A stretch of DNA of 64,000 bases from Leptospiraceae bacterium (GCA_026005135.1 BPKM01000003.1:124001-188000), one strand, 5' to 3'. Positions 29,004 through 38,012 are shown, counted from the stretch's first letter. A program made the numbers and translations. Notes: generated from the letters alone by a model not told the origin.

Positions 29004-30076
29004 CGATTAGCAATATTCTTCCAGCTCCATTGTTCATAAGGAAATTTAATTTTGGGTAATTGATTTTTTCTATGTAGTTCTACATGTTTTTCAATTTCGA
29101 TTGCCCATTGTTCAACATCAGTGGGAGATAAAAATGTTCCATAACCTTCTGCAATTTCATGAAAACAAGGTATGTCGGAAATTAATACATTTTTCTGAAA
29201 ACACAAAGCTTCTAGAACTGGAATGCCAAAACCTTCATATAAAGAAGGCATGCAAAAAAATGCAGCATTTTCGTATAATGTATAGAGTTGATCATCATGA
29301 ATACCATCAAGTATTATAATTGTACCTATTTTTTCCTGCAACTCTTCTAATCTTTTGTAAAATTTTTTAGATTCCCATCCTCTTCTACCTACTATTACAA
29401 GATAATAGGGATCCTGTGTTTCTGATAAGTAATATTTATAATATGCTTCTAAGAGCGTAGAATAATTTTTCCTTGGTTCTATGGTAGAAACTGCAAGTAT
29501 ATAATTTTGTATGGGAAAAAGTTGATTTTTTTTAACGTTTTTAGGAAGATCAAATCCCCAATTAATTATATAAATCTGATGTTTTAAGTTAGGAAAAAGT
29601 TTTTTCAAATCATGTGCAGTTTGTTTTGAATTGCATATAATTGTATCAGCCTTTATAATACTGGAATTCATCAATAATCTTTGTTGAAGAAGTGAGATTT
29701 TTTTCATTAATTTTGGGTAAAAAATGGCTACAAAATCATGAATTGTTAAAACAGTTTTTATATTTTTAGAAATAAATGGTGGTATTGTTTGCTGGGAACC
29801 CCAAAAAATATCTGGATTTAGCTTTTTTAAAATATTGGGTAATTCTAAAATATACCATAATCCACCTTTTTTTGTTAGAATACTATGAGAATGATTCCAG
29901 ATTACATTTTCTTGTTTGATTAAATATTCAAAATCTTTGTGATAGGGTAAATGAGAAAAAAGATGAAATTCAAAATCATCTTTAATGTTTTCTATTATTT
30001 TACTAATTGTTCGAGATACTCCAGATACAGGGGAACTTAATGGTCTTGCATCAACAGCTATTATATAATGACTCAT
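28967..30076 (-). CDS. GT4-type glycosyltransferase (GT-B fold)
   Basis: The 369-residue product has the N-terminal DARPLSSPVSGVSRTI loop and the C-terminal donor-binding half of family 4 glycosyltransferases: AVSTIEPRKNYSTLLEAY, YLVIVGRRGWESK, and the CMPSLYEGFGIPVLEA motif with the E-x7-E glutamates, followed by ISDIPCFHEIA. It is predicted to be cytosolic or peripheral, acting on surface polysaccharide. It follows hfq on the same strand with only three bases between. Confidence 0.9.
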   Translation of the reverse strand: MSHYIIAVDARPLSSPVSGVSRTISKIIENIKDDFEFHLFSHLPYHKDFEYLIKQENVIWNHSHSILTKKGGLWYILELPNILKKLNPDIFWGSQQTIPPFISKNIKTVLTIHDFVAIFYPKLMKKISLLQQRLLMNSSIIKADTIICNSKQTAHDLKKLFPNLKHQIYIINWGFDLPKNVKKNQLFPIQNYILAVSTIEPRKNYSTLLEAYYKYYLSETQDPYYLVIVGRRGWESKKFYKRLEELQEKIGTIIILDGIHDDQLYTLYENAAFFCMPSLYEGFGIPVLEALCFQKNVLISDIPCFHEIAEGYGTFLSPTDVEQWAIEIEKHVELHRKNQLPKIKFPYEQWSWKNIANRYKEVFNSLISS

Positions 30077-30079
30077 AAA

Positions 30080-30370
30080 TTATAGATTTTTCTTTTTTTT
30101 AATTTTTATAGTTTTTTTACTAATTGATTTATTTGGATCTTGTTTCTTTTTCTTTTTTTTCTTTTTTAAGGGAATTACTGTAGAAATAGCATGTTTATAA
30201 ATTAATATATATCCTTTTTCTGTTTTAAATAGTACGGTAAAAAGATCAAAACGTATAATTCTTCCTTTTATGGCTGTACCATTTTTTAAAAACATCTGTA
30301 CTGGAAGTCTTCTTTTTCGTGCTTTATCTATAATCTGATTTTGTTCAAAAGCACCATATTTACTTGGCAT
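30080..30370 (-). CDS. hfq: RNA chaperone Hfq
   Basis: The Sm1 and Sm2 motifs are present: NQIIDKARKRRLPVQMFLKN, GTAIKGRIIRFDLFTVLFKT, and YKHAISTVIP (a YKHA-I form of the usual KHAIS signature). Residues 1-70 form the ring-forming core that binds small RNAs and A-rich mRNA. The tail from residue 71 is almost purely lysine with a few polar residues, unlike the acidic or flexible tails of enteric Hfq. The gene lies just upstream of the glycosyltransferase. Confidence 0.9.
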   Translation of the reverse strand: MPSKYGAFEQNQIIDKARKRRLPVQMFLKNGTAIKGRIIRFDLFTVLFKTEKGYILIYKHAISTVIPLKKKKKKKKQDPNKSISKKTIKIKKKKNL

Positions 30371-30403
30371 TTTTTTTTCCTTATCTTTTATTCTTAATTA
30401 TAT

Positions 30404-32176
30404 TTATTTTTTTCTTTCTACACCATATTGCAATAATTTTTTAGTATAGATTTCAATTTCTGATTGTAATTTAGGAATAGCAGAAAAATTTTCTAATAAA
30501 ACAGGATCACGATAAAGATAAAGATAATTATAGAAATCTTTTACAAGTTCATCAAGAGCATTTTTAACAGTAAAATCATTAATTCTTCCAGCAGAGTAAA
30601 TTTTACTATCGGCATAGGGAATAAAACGTGGTTGTGGCGATACATCTTCAATAGGAATCAATTTAGTTCTTTGTACTCCTTCTTTTAATTTTCCTTTCAT
30701 TTCTAATTCTATTGCATTTTGATGATTTTCTAAGATAATACGAATAGAATGTATCATTTTTCTAAAAAATATATAACATTTATTAATAATTCTTATAAAA
30801 TTTTGCATTATTACATCTTTACTTCTTGATTTAAGACTTAAATAATAGCTCTGGAATGTTAATTGTGCATTTTTATATTGTTTTAAAAATTCCTGTAAAT
30901 CCTGTTCAATTTCTGTATATAATTCAATTTCTTTTTTAAATACGATAGGTTTAAAAATAGTTACATCTTGTGTTTGTCCTTTTTGATCCTGAATACTGAT
31001 GGTAGAAGTAAAAAAGTTTAAAAAATTTAAATCAAAATCTTGTAATAAGGTATGTAGCAGTCTATGAGGTTCAGAAATATGATGTTTTAATAATTCCTTT
31101 GTTACTCTTGCATCTCCTAAATTACGTTTTAATATTTGAATAACGATAGAATTAAGAAATTCAATATTGATTTTTCCTCTTTCGTTAATTAGAAAATATT
31201 TGTTTTTTATATAATTTATATCTTTTATCATCTGTTCTCTTTTATCAATTTCTAATTTTAATTTATCTATTTTTTGATGTATGATTTGTAAGATCTTTTC
31301 TGGAGCCCTATATCGATCCATTACAGGTTGTTTTATTCCTAATTCTTTTGTTAATTCATTCCAGGTTATAATTTTTTTTCTTTCAAGAACATAAAAAGAA
31401 AGTATTACATCTGTAAATTTAGGTCTTCTATTTTCTAAATTAGCAATCATACGCATTATAGAAATCGTATTGGGAATATATTCTTGAATATCTTTTTGTT
31501 TTTTCAACCATTCAATGAATTCATTTTCGATCATGGATTTATAGTTGGGAAATAATAATAAATTTGCATAAAGAATTTGCATTTTTAATGTTTGTTGAAT
31601 AATAATAGAAATATCATCAATTTTTTTTAATAGAGAATATACATTGATGTATTCTTTAAAAAATTGATAAGTTGTTATAATAATATTATATTTTGAAGGT
31701 GGAAAATCATCCCATCCTTTTTGTATAAAATAAGCCATTGCTTTTATTGCATCTATGATTTGTTTATCATCAAATAAATTAAAGGTTTTGTAAATATTTG
31801 GTGATAATCGTAAATTAAATCCAAATAAACCATGTATTAGAGTTCCAGTCTCTTCTCCCCATGTGGGAATTTCCCCTCCTTTTAGTAATCGTTCTAAAAA
31901 ACCAGCTTTCTTAATTTTTTTTAATTGTTTTTTTGATTGATTTACTTCCTCTGATTTTATTCTATTTCGATTATTACGTATTAATATAGATTTATCCTGT
32001 TGCTTTCTTTTTTCGTACTGTTGGTCTAATTCCTGTATTTTTTTTATGCGTACAAAGATATCTGAATATTTAGAAACAATTTCATCAACTTTTTTCTGTA
32101 AATCTGGAGGTCTGGGTTTATTATATAATTCTCCAAATAATCTATGAGCCTGTGTTCTCGTTAATGGTTCTTCCAT
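30404..32176 (-). CDS. Large hypothetical cytosolic protein, 590 residues
   Basis: I do not recognise this protein. It lacks a signal peptide and membrane segments, is helix-rich and charged, and has coiled-coil-like stretches near residues 20-95 and 290-330. It starts MEEPLTRTQAHRLFGELYNK and contains FLERLLKGGEIPTWGEETG near residue 95. The C-terminal region has DFYNYLYLYRDPVLLENF. It stands upstream of hfq on the same strand (33-base gap) and downstream of the lolA-like gene, so it may share their transcript. Confidence 0.65.
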   Translation of the reverse strand: MEEPLTRTQAHRLFGELYNKPRPPDLQKKVDEIVSKYSDIFVRIKKIQELDQQYEKRKQQDKSILIRNNRNRIKSEEVNQSKKQLKKIKKAGFLERLLKGGEIPTWGEETGTLIHGLFGFNLRLSPNIYKTFNLFDDKQIIDAIKAMAYFIQKGWDDFPPSKYNIIITTYQFFKEYINVYSLLKKIDDISIIIQQTLKMQILYANLLLFPNYKSMIENEFIEWLKKQKDIQEYIPNTISIMRMIANLENRRPKFTDVILSFYVLERKKIITWNELTKELGIKQPVMDRYRAPEKILQIIHQKIDKLKLEIDKREQMIKDINYIKNKYFLINERGKINIEFLNSIVIQILKRNLGDARVTKELLKHHISEPHRLLHTLLQDFDLNFLNFFTSTISIQDQKGQTQDVTIFKPIVFKKEIELYTEIEQDLQEFLKQYKNAQLTFQSYYLSLKSRSKDVIMQNFIRIINKCYIFFRKMIHSIRIILENHQNAIELEMKGKLKEGVQRTKLIPIEDVSPQPRFIPYADSKIYSAGRINDFTVKNALDELVKDFYNYLYLYRDPVLLENFSAIPKLQSEIEIYTKKLLQYGVERKK

Positions 32177-32218
32177 ATAGTTTAATTTATAAGACTAATT
32201 TTTTTATTATTTAAAGTA

Positions 32219-32782
32219 CTATTTTTTAATATTTAGTGGATTTTCAACACTTCTTGAACCTGCAGGAGGTTTATAAGAAAATAAACTTGAGGGAATATTA
32301 TTTAAATAAGTAATATTGGAAAAACGATAGATAATTGTATTATCATCAGAGATGAATTGAATCAATTGGGGAAAATTATCTGAATTCCAACTAATTATAA
32401 TTTTTTTATAAGGTTTTTGATTTTCTGGTTCAATAATAGCTTTATTGCCTTCTATTTTATAGGGAAATTTTAATATCCAGCTTATACCACCTCCTAGTGC
32501 TTTATCCTGCTTACCCGCAACACGTGTTTCGGGATCATAAACAATAATATTTCTAAAATTAGAAGCTATAATTCTTCCATCGTTTAATATAAAATGAAGA
32601 TTACCTTTTTGGTAATATATTTTACCGTTGATACTATTGTTTTTAGTTTCTATATTTAAATTTGCTTTGAATGTTGAATTTTCTAATTTGTTTAGGATTG
32701 TTCCTAAGTCCTGGGAAAGTAATTTTATAGGTATAAAAAACAAACTATAAATTAATAAGATGAAAAAATATTTATATTTCAT
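32219..32782 (-). CDS. LolA-like periplasmic lipoprotein carrier
   Basis: A signal peptide (MKYKYFFILLIYSLFFIPIK, cleavage likely after SQ near residue 24) leads a 160-residue beta-rich domain of LolA type: ANLNIETKNNSINGKIYYQK, GNLHFILNDGRIIASN, IVYDPETRVAGKQD and the closing FSYKPPAGSRSVENPL. LolA ferries lipoproteins across the periplasm to the outer membrane. The match is to the fold rather than to a strict orthologue. Confidence 0.75.
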   Translation of the reverse strand: MKYKYFFILLIYSLFFIPIKLLSQDLGTILNKLENSTFKANLNIETKNNSINGKIYYQKGNLHFILNDGRIIASNFRNIIVYDPETRVAGKQDKALGGGISWILKFPYKIEGNKAIIEPENQKPYKKIIISWNSDNFPQLIQFISDDNTIIYRFSNITYLNNIPSSLFSYKPPAGSRSVENPLNIKK

Positions 32783-32790
32783 AAATGAGA

Positions 32791-32815
32791 AAAAGGGAAG
32801 ATAAACTTCCCTTTT
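32791..32815 (-). terminator. Rho-independent terminator after etfA
   Basis: AAAAGGGAAG and CTTCCCTTTT pair across the loop ATAAA, directly after the etfA stop codon. On the minus strand the hairpin is followed by TTTTTCTC-like sequence. The A and T tails on both sides make it usable in either direction. Confidence 0.75.
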
Positions 32816-33757
32816 TTAACTATATAATTTTCTTACTTCTTCTGTCATAGCTGGTACGACTTTAAATAGATCATCAACTACACCATAGGTAGCTACTTTA
32901 AAAATATTTGCATCTGGATCTTTGTTAATAGCTACTATAATTTTAGAAGAACCCATACCAGCTAAATGTTGAATAGCACCAGAAATCCCACATGCAATAT
33001 ATAAATTAGGAGATACTGTTTTTCCAGTTTGTCCTACTTGATGACTATGATCAATCCAACCAGCATCTACAGCAGCCCTACTAGCTCCTAAAGCTGCTCC
33101 TAATAAATCTGCTAATTCCTGTAAAATTGGCCAATTCTCTGGTCCTTTTATACCTCTACCACCTGATACAATAATAGATGCTTCTGTTAATTGAACTTTG
33201 CCAGCTTCTGCTTGTTGCATATTTGTTAATTTAGCTTTTACTGTACCTTCATCTGGAGAAACAGTTTCTATATTTTTTGGACTATTATAATTTTCTAATA
33301 CTTCCTGAGAATTTGGTCTAATAGTAATTACAACAGGAGAATTTACTTTAATATTTGCATAGGCTTTTCCAGAATAAATAGGTTTTTTTACTTCTACTGT
33401 ATCACTATTTCCTTTTACTTCTACAACATCTGCAATTAAATTAGCAGAAAGTTGAATTGCAACTCTACCTGCATAATCTTTTCCCTGTACTGAATGGGGA
33501 ATTAAGATAACCTTTGCTCCCTTTTCTTTGGCAATTTGAGAGATCATATTAGCCCACCCTTCGGGCGAATATTCTTTCCCATCTACTTTAATTACTGTAT
33601 CTGCACCAGCATTAAATAGTTCATTTGCATGATCATCATTACCGTTAAATAAAATAACATTTACAGGACCACCTAATTTCTGTCCTGCAGATGCAAGCTC
33701 CTTGGATATTTTTTTTAAATTACCGTCTTTTATTTCTGCGACTGCTAATATTGACAT
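32816..33757 (-). CDS. etfA: Electron transfer flavoprotein alpha subunit
   Basis: This FAD-binding subunit of the ETF heterodimer passes electrons from acyl-CoA dehydrogenases to the quinone pool. Its 313 residues include the C-terminal FAD motif: IIVSGGRGIKGPENW, ADLLGAALGASRAAVDAGWI, VGQTGKTVSPNLYIACGISG, AIQHLAGMGSSKIIVAINKD and a final VVDDLFKVVPAM. The ATG follows a strong AGGAGG. It is placed 20 bases after etfB. Confidence 0.96.
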   Translation of the reverse strand: MSILAVAEIKDGNLKKISKELASAGQKLGGPVNVILFNGNDDHANELFNAGADTVIKVDGKEYSPEGWANMISQIAKEKGAKVILIPHSVQGKDYAGRVAIQLSANLIADVVEVKGNSDTVEVKKPIYSGKAYANIKVNSPVVITIRPNSQEVLENYNSPKNIETVSPDEGTVKAKLTNMQQAEAGKVQLTEASIIVSGGRGIKGPENWPILQELADLLGAALGASRAAVDAGWIDHSHQVGQTGKTVSPNLYIACGISGAIQHLAGMGSSKIIVAINKDPDANIFKVATYGVVDDLFKVVPAMTEEVRKLYS

Positions 33758-33777
33758 TTATTACCTCCTGGTTTAAA

Positions 33778-34545
33778 TTATATAACTTTTGCTTCTTCTC
33801 TTAATAATCTTACTAATTCTTTTGCTTTTTCTTCTGGTGTTTCTCCTTCGATAATTCTTCCTGGTGGTCTTGGTGGTGGTGGTTCTAAGGAAACAATTTC
33901 GATTTTTGGTGGATTAACACCTAAGGAACTTACTTCAATAACATCAATTTTTTTCTTTTTAGCTGCTAAAATACCTTTTAAAGAAGGATATTTTGGATCA
34001 TTAAGTTTTTTAGTAGCAGTAATTACAACTGGTAATTCAGTTTCAACATCGGCAGTACCACCTTCTATTTCTCTCGTAACTTTAACTTTATTACCTTCTA
34101 TTTCTACTTTTATAGCATTATTGATATTAGGGATACCTAAGAGTTGAGCTACCATTGCTGGTACCATAGAAGATTGAGAATCTATAGCAATATGTCCAGT
34201 TAGAATAATGTCTGGATTTTCTTGTTTTAAACAGGCAGCGAGTACTTGAGCTGCATAATGTACATCTAATACATTATAAGAATCATCCTTAATGTGAATT
34301 GCTCTATCTACACCTAATGCATAAGCAGTTCTTAAAGCTTCCTGAACACGATCTGGACCAAGAGAAATTGCTACTACTTCTGCCTTATGTTTTTCTCTTA
34401 TTCTTAATGCTTCTTCTAATGCATGTTCATCAAATGGGGAAACTATCCATTTGATACCACTTTCATTAATTTGGTTTCCTGAAATTTTACTACTAATTTG
34501 GGTTTCGGTATCTGGAACCTGTTTTACCAGAACAGCTACTTTCAT
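33778..34545 (-). CDS. etfB: Electron transfer flavoprotein beta subunit
   Basis: This is the AMP-binding partner of EtfA, 255 residues. Landmarks are MKVAVLVKQVPDTE, NPFDEHALEEALR-like (here SPFDEHALEEALRIREK), SLGPDRVQEALRTAYALG and the beta-subunit signature VEIEGNKVKVTREIEGGTA, with KKKIDVI near residue 205. The ATG follows AAAGGAG. A long palindrome lies 26 bases upstream of the start. Confidence 0.96.
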   Translation of the reverse strand: MKVAVLVKQVPDTETQISSKISGNQINESGIKWIVSPFDEHALEEALRIREKHKAEVVAISLGPDRVQEALRTAYALGVDRAIHIKDDSYNVLDVHYAAQVLAACLKQENPDIILTGHIAIDSQSSMVPAMVAQLLGIPNINNAIKVEIEGNKVKVTREIEGGTADVETELPVVITATKKLNDPKYPSLKGILAAKKKKIDVIEVSSLGVNPPKIEIVSLEPPPPRPPGRIIEGETPEEKAKELVRLLREEAKVI

Positions 34546-34571
34546 TTTACTACTCCTTTAAGAAAAATTTT

Positions 34572-34620
34572 AATATATCTATATTTAAATGAATCACGTT
34601 CACTTAAATATAGATATATT
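34572..34620 (-). promoter_or_regulatory. 49-base near-perfect palindrome upstream of etfB
   Basis: AATATATCTATATTTAA (34572-34588) pairs perfectly with TTAAATATAGATATATT (34604-34620); after one A/C mismatch a further four pairs (TGAA/TTCA) close around the loop TCACG. It lies 26 bases before the etfB ATG, between the etfB Shine-Dalgarno sequence and the stop of the gene ending at 34718. It could be an operator, a 5'-UTR hairpin or the terminator of the upstream gene. Confidence 0.6.
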
Positions 34621-34717
34621 TATATTGTTTTACAAAAATTTAAATTAAGGTTCTATGTCAACCAATTGAAAATTTAAGAAAACAAAATTGCCTATTTTTT
34701 TTGAATCTGAGTTAGAT

Positions 34718-35110
34718 TTAACCTTCTTCCTGCTCAGAAGAATATAAATTTGCTGGATAAACTTTTTGAAATAAATTCATACTTATTATTATTGAAAAAA
34801 TTGCAATTAGTACATTCCAATCATTTTTTAAAAGAAAAGATGCAAAAAATAATGGTGAAAATAAATGCAGTAAAATATAATGAATCCAGCATAAAATAAT
34901 AATACTCCAATTTCTATAAGTAAAATGTTTTCTAAAAAGAGAATCTAATTGCATTTGATAAAAATATAATAAACCTCTTTCTTTAATATCGATATTGGTT
35001 AAAGAAGTTTTATAAAAATAATTAATTATAAATGTTAAAAAAAGAATAAATATAAAAAAAATTAGCGAAATAATAAGTAAAATCAGATTCATAATAATAC
35101 TAAAAATCAA
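34718..35110 (-). CDS. Small membrane protein of unknown function
   Basis: These 130 residues form one long N-terminal hydrophobic helix (residues 1-33), a polar segment with DIKERGLLYFYQMQLDSL, and two more helices between residues 68 and 112. No family is recognised. It follows pth by eight bases on the same strand, so it is probably co-transcribed with it. Confidence 0.6.
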   Translation of the reverse strand: MIFSIIMNLILLIISLIFFIFILFLTFIINYFYKTSLTNIDIKERGLLYFYQMQLDSLFRKHFTYRNWSIIILCWIHYILLHLFSPLFFASFLLKNDWNVLIAIFSIIISMNLFQKVYPANLYSSEQEEG

Positions 35111-35118
35111 GTAAATGG

Positions 35119-35691
35119 TTAAGTCAATTCTTTTGTTGTTAGTAATTCTTGTATTTTTGTTAAGAGTAAGTTTTTAATATTAAAATATATTGTATCAAAT
35201 TGATTCATTTCGTCTTTAGTAAAGTTCGAAAGTAAATAATCAGCAACACTAATTGGTTCTTTCGGTCTTCCAACTCCTATTCTTATACGATTAAAGTGAT
35301 TTCCACATTTTTGTATAATATCTCTAAGACCATTATGACCTCTATGTCCACCGCCTTCTTTCCAGCGAATTTCTCCGAATGGTAATTCTATTTCATCATG
35401 CAAAACGATTATATGTTCCAATGGTATATTTTCTTTTTTTATGCAAGGACAAACAGAATTACCTGATAAATTCATATATGTTAGAGGTTTAAGTAAAATG
35501 CAACGGATAGATATATTTTGAACCTTTAATATAGAAGAAAGAAATAATCCTTTATATTTTTCGCTCCATACCTCCTGATAAAAAAACTCATCTTTAAATC
35601 TATCTAAAAAGATAAATCCAGCATTATGCCTTGTATATAAATATTTTTTTCCAGGATTTCCTAAACCAACTATTAATACTTTATTTTCCAT
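35119..35691 (-). CDS. pth: Peptidyl-tRNA hydrolase
   Basis: This enzyme releases tRNA from peptidyl-tRNA dropped by ribosomes. The motifs are LIVGLGNPGKKYLYTRHNAG with the catalytic H, KPLTYMNLSGNSV, VLHDEIELPFGEIRWK with the catalytic D, and GGGHRGHNGLRDII. At 190 residues it has the usual length. The start has no clear Shine-Dalgarno sequence, only AAGAAATGG context. Confidence 0.96.
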   Translation of the reverse strand: MENKVLIVGLGNPGKKYLYTRHNAGFIFLDRFKDEFFYQEVWSEKYKGLFLSSILKVQNISIRCILLKPLTYMNLSGNSVCPCIKKENIPLEHIIVLHDEIELPFGEIRWKEGGGHRGHNGLRDIIQKCGNHFNRIRIGVGRPKEPISVADYLLSNFTKDEMNQFDTIYFNIKNLLLTKIQELLTTKELT

Positions 35692-35798
35692 TTCTTAATC
35701 AAAAAATTTATGATATTTTTTAGTGTAAATAAAATTCATATATATTGTCATATAACTAATATATAAGTATCATTGTAAGATTATACTTGAAGGATATA

Positions 35799-36486
35799 TG
35801 TAAGGGATCAATTTATATTTTCGTAAATTATTTTAAGCACATAATATTTCAACATCTTCTTCTACAAGCTCCCTTGCCCTGTAAAAATGATGCTCTATCC
35901 TGATTTCTGTAACACTTGTTACAAATTCACTGCCAATCTCCCTTAACGGAACCCTCAATAGATATACCTTATCATCAAACCTTCTATAACATTCCCATTC
36001 TATTAGTAATCTTATAATATGACTTACACTATATCCTGTCATCTCGGAGATGTCCTTTAATAACTGATGAATATTCTGACTTACTCTTATAGAATAGTGT
36101 TCATAATCATTACAAACTATCTGGTAGATTTTTTTACTGGTTTTCTTTTGATTTGCTAATTTTTTTAGTCTTTCTATGTATTTAGAAATAAGAAATAAAA
36201 ACATATCCGAATAGCTGGAATGCTGATTTCTTAAATCCTGTAAATCTTCTTTATAGGGTAAATAAACCATAAAGTGTAAAATAGTCGTATTGCTTGATTC
36301 TTCTTGTTCTTCGTTAGGACTTTGTATATTCTTTCTTATGTAGGTAGCCATCAATATAATAGTCTAATTTTTATTAAAAATCTTACTAAAAAAATATAAG
36401 AAAATCAAATTTTTTTATTATAAATAACAATTTAGAAGTAAAGTTAATAGAAACTAAAATTATACGGCTTTCTTTGAACGCTTACG
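35799..36486 (-). mobile_element. Compact mobile unit carrying a DUF1564-like gene (copy B)
   Basis: Read on the minus strand the unit begins CGTAAGCGTTCAAA (36486 downwards) and ends TTGATCCCTTACA (35799). The perfect direct repeat GATATA flanks it (35793-35798 and 36487-36492). Its structure and sequence match copy A at 22708-23401, but the flanking six bases are different, which is what independent insertions leave. The bases 36493-36658 beyond it are AT-rich with no gene. Confidence 0.78.
35833..36351 (-). CDS. DUF1564-like protein carried by a mobile unit (copy B)
   Basis: This 172-residue product is about 92% identical to copy A by direct comparison. The central part from YSDMFLFLISKYIERL to NDYEHYS is unchanged, and most differences fall in the first 35 residues (QSPNEEQEESS against QSPNQELEASS). 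The same ribbon-helix-helix-like segment is present, with SVSHIIRLLIEWE. The ATG at 36351 is preceded by TTG as in copy A. Function unknown. Confidence 0.72.
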   Translation of the reverse strand: MATYIRKNIQSPNEEQEESSNTTILHFMVYLPYKEDLQDLRNQHSSYSDMFLFLISKYIERLKKLANQKKTSKKIYQIVCNDYEHYSIRVSQNIHQLLKDISEMTGYSVSHIIRLLIEWECYRRFDDKVYLLRVPLREIGSEFVTSVTEIRIEHHFYRARELVEEDVEILCA

Positions 36487-36658
36487 GATATATAATGTTT
36501 CGTACAATTATTTTATAGTTCCCTTTAAAAAGAAAATTTGCATTTTTATAATATAAAAAAATAAAGTATCTATAAAAAATAAAAATAATTAGTTGCTTAA
36601 TAAAACCATATAAACAAATTGTTATAAAAAATTTTAAATAATTTTAAAATAAAATTTT

Positions 36659-37351
36659 ATGAAAGATTCGGAATTCTTAGTCATTTTAGATTTAGATTCT
36701 TTAATCTATCATAAGAATAATTGGAGAGTAATAAATCCTTTAATTGGTAGAGTAGGAAGTAGTGTAGATTTAATATGGGTAATGAATTTTTATTTAGAAA
36801 ATAGAAATAGAAAAGATTTTAATTTGTTTAATTATTGTATACCTGATGTAATGGAAATACCTTCTATTTCTTCATTACAAATACAAAAAGAGCAATTTAA
36901 TATTATGCCTATAGAAAAAATTCAAGAAGCAATTTTACAGCATAAAATAAGAGGAAGAAAAATTTATTTTATAACATTGCTTTTAGATGAAAAAATTAAA
37001 GAAATAATAATAAATAAAATTTATAATTATAATAAAAATACTAAAGAAATTTTTGATAAAATCCAATGGAAAGAATACTGGATTACACCTTCTATTAATA
37101 AAATAAAAAGTTATGAATATCCTCAATTTACGAAATTGTTATTTTTAAAACGTATAATAAAAACTATAAATACAAATGAGCAAATAAATTGGGATCTAAC
37201 AATTAGAGAAAAATTTAAAAGAATCTTTTATTATACGACGGATATTAGCATGATTGAATTAATTAGACAATATTTCTTAGAGAATAGAAATAATTATGAA
37301 TTTCGCCAAAATACTGTTATTTCTTATTTAATTGCAAGAATTCAAAATTAA
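36659..37351 (+). CDS. Hypothetical protein, 230 residues
   Basis: I do not recognise a family. The N-terminus FLVILDLDSLIYHKNNW has a strand ending in an Asp-rich turn, vaguely like a HAD-type start, but later HAD motifs are not evident. The remainder is helical and rich in Ile, Lys and Asn. No signal peptide or membrane helix is present. It is isolated: element B lies 172 bases upstream and the next gene is convergent. Confidence 0.55.
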   Translation: MKDSEFLVILDLDSLIYHKNNWRVINPLIGRVGSSVDLIWVMNFYLENRNRKDFNLFNYCIPDVMEIPSISSLQIQKEQFNIMPIEKIQEAILQHKIRGRKIYFITLLLDEKIKEIIINKIYNYNKNTKEIFDKIQWKEYWITPSINKIKSYEYPQFTKLLFLKRIIKTINTNEQINWDLTIREKFKRIFYYTTDISMIELIRQYFLENRNNYEFRQNTVISYLIARIQN

Positions 37352-37352
37352 G

Positions 37353-37373
37353 AAAAAGGATGCAAATGCATCC
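37353..37373 (-). terminator. Rho-independent terminator downstream of the PEBP gene
   Basis: GGATGC and GCATCC pair across AAAT (37358-37373). On the minus strand the stem is followed by TTTTTC (complement of 37353-37357), so it should end transcripts of the PEBP gene at 37389-38012. It may also serve the convergent gene ending at 37351 weakly. Confidence 0.65.
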
Positions 37374-37388
37374 CGTATAAAATAAAAA

Positions 37389-38012
37389 TCAAAGTAAATC
37401 TGGATTTAAAGTATATGTTCCCATAATTTCAGCATAATCAATAATATGTCCCTCCATTGCTTCTTTTACATCATTTCCAAAAAATCTACCATTAAAATTA
37501 AGGCTAGGTATATCAAGAGCATAGATAGTAAAATAATAATGATGTATTAACTCATCATTCCAGGGAGGGCAGGGACCATCATAACCATAATAGTCACCAG
37601 ATAAATCTGCATTGTTAGCAAAAAAGTTGGTATAATCATTAATGCCGCGAATACCATAAGGCATCTTTTGTTCAGATTTTCCTTTTGATACAACAGCATT
37701 AGAATCAACACCTTCTTGTAATTCTGTAATTGAAACAGGAATATCAATTAAAATCCAGTGATAAAAATTTACACGAGGTAAACTAATAGGAATTTTCTTT
37801 CCTTCTATATTAACATCATCTCCTTTTGATGGAACATCTTTATCTACACAAAGTAATACAAAGGACTTCGTATTTTTGGGTATATCAAACCATTTTAAAT
37901 GAGGACTTAAATTTTTTCCAAAAGTAACTTTATCTTTTGGGGAATGAATACAAAATGCATATTTTTCGGGTATTCTCTCTCCATGCTGAAAGGAATTGCT
38001 AATTAACTTCAT
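37389..38012 (-). CDS. YbhB/YbcL-family (PEBP-like) protein
   Basis: This 207-residue phosphatidylethanolamine-binding-protein-like protein has SPHLKWFDIPKNTKSFVLL, the ligand-site aspartates in CVDKDVPSKGDD, FYHWILIDIP, and the hallmark GYDGPCPPW followed by HHYYFTIYALD. Bacterial members are cytosolic or periplasmic and poorly understood; no signal peptide is visible here. AAGGAG lies near its start, and a terminator follows. Confidence 0.9.
   Translation of the reverse strand: MKLISNSFQHGERIPEKYAFCIHSPKDKVTFGKNLSPHLKWFDIPKNTKSFVLLCVDKDVPSKGDDVNIEGKKIPISLPRVNFYHWILIDIPVSITELQEGVDSNAVVSKGKSEQKMPYGIRGINDYTNFFANNADLSGDYYGYDGPCPPWNDELIHHYYFTIYALDIPSLNFNGRFFGNDVKEAMEGHIIDYAEIMGTYTLNPDLL

Noticed and set aside
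36659..37351. Assignment as a HAD-family phosphatase from the N-terminal DLDS
   Set aside because: The later HAD motifs (S/T, K and D blocks) are not visible, so the gene is left unassigned.
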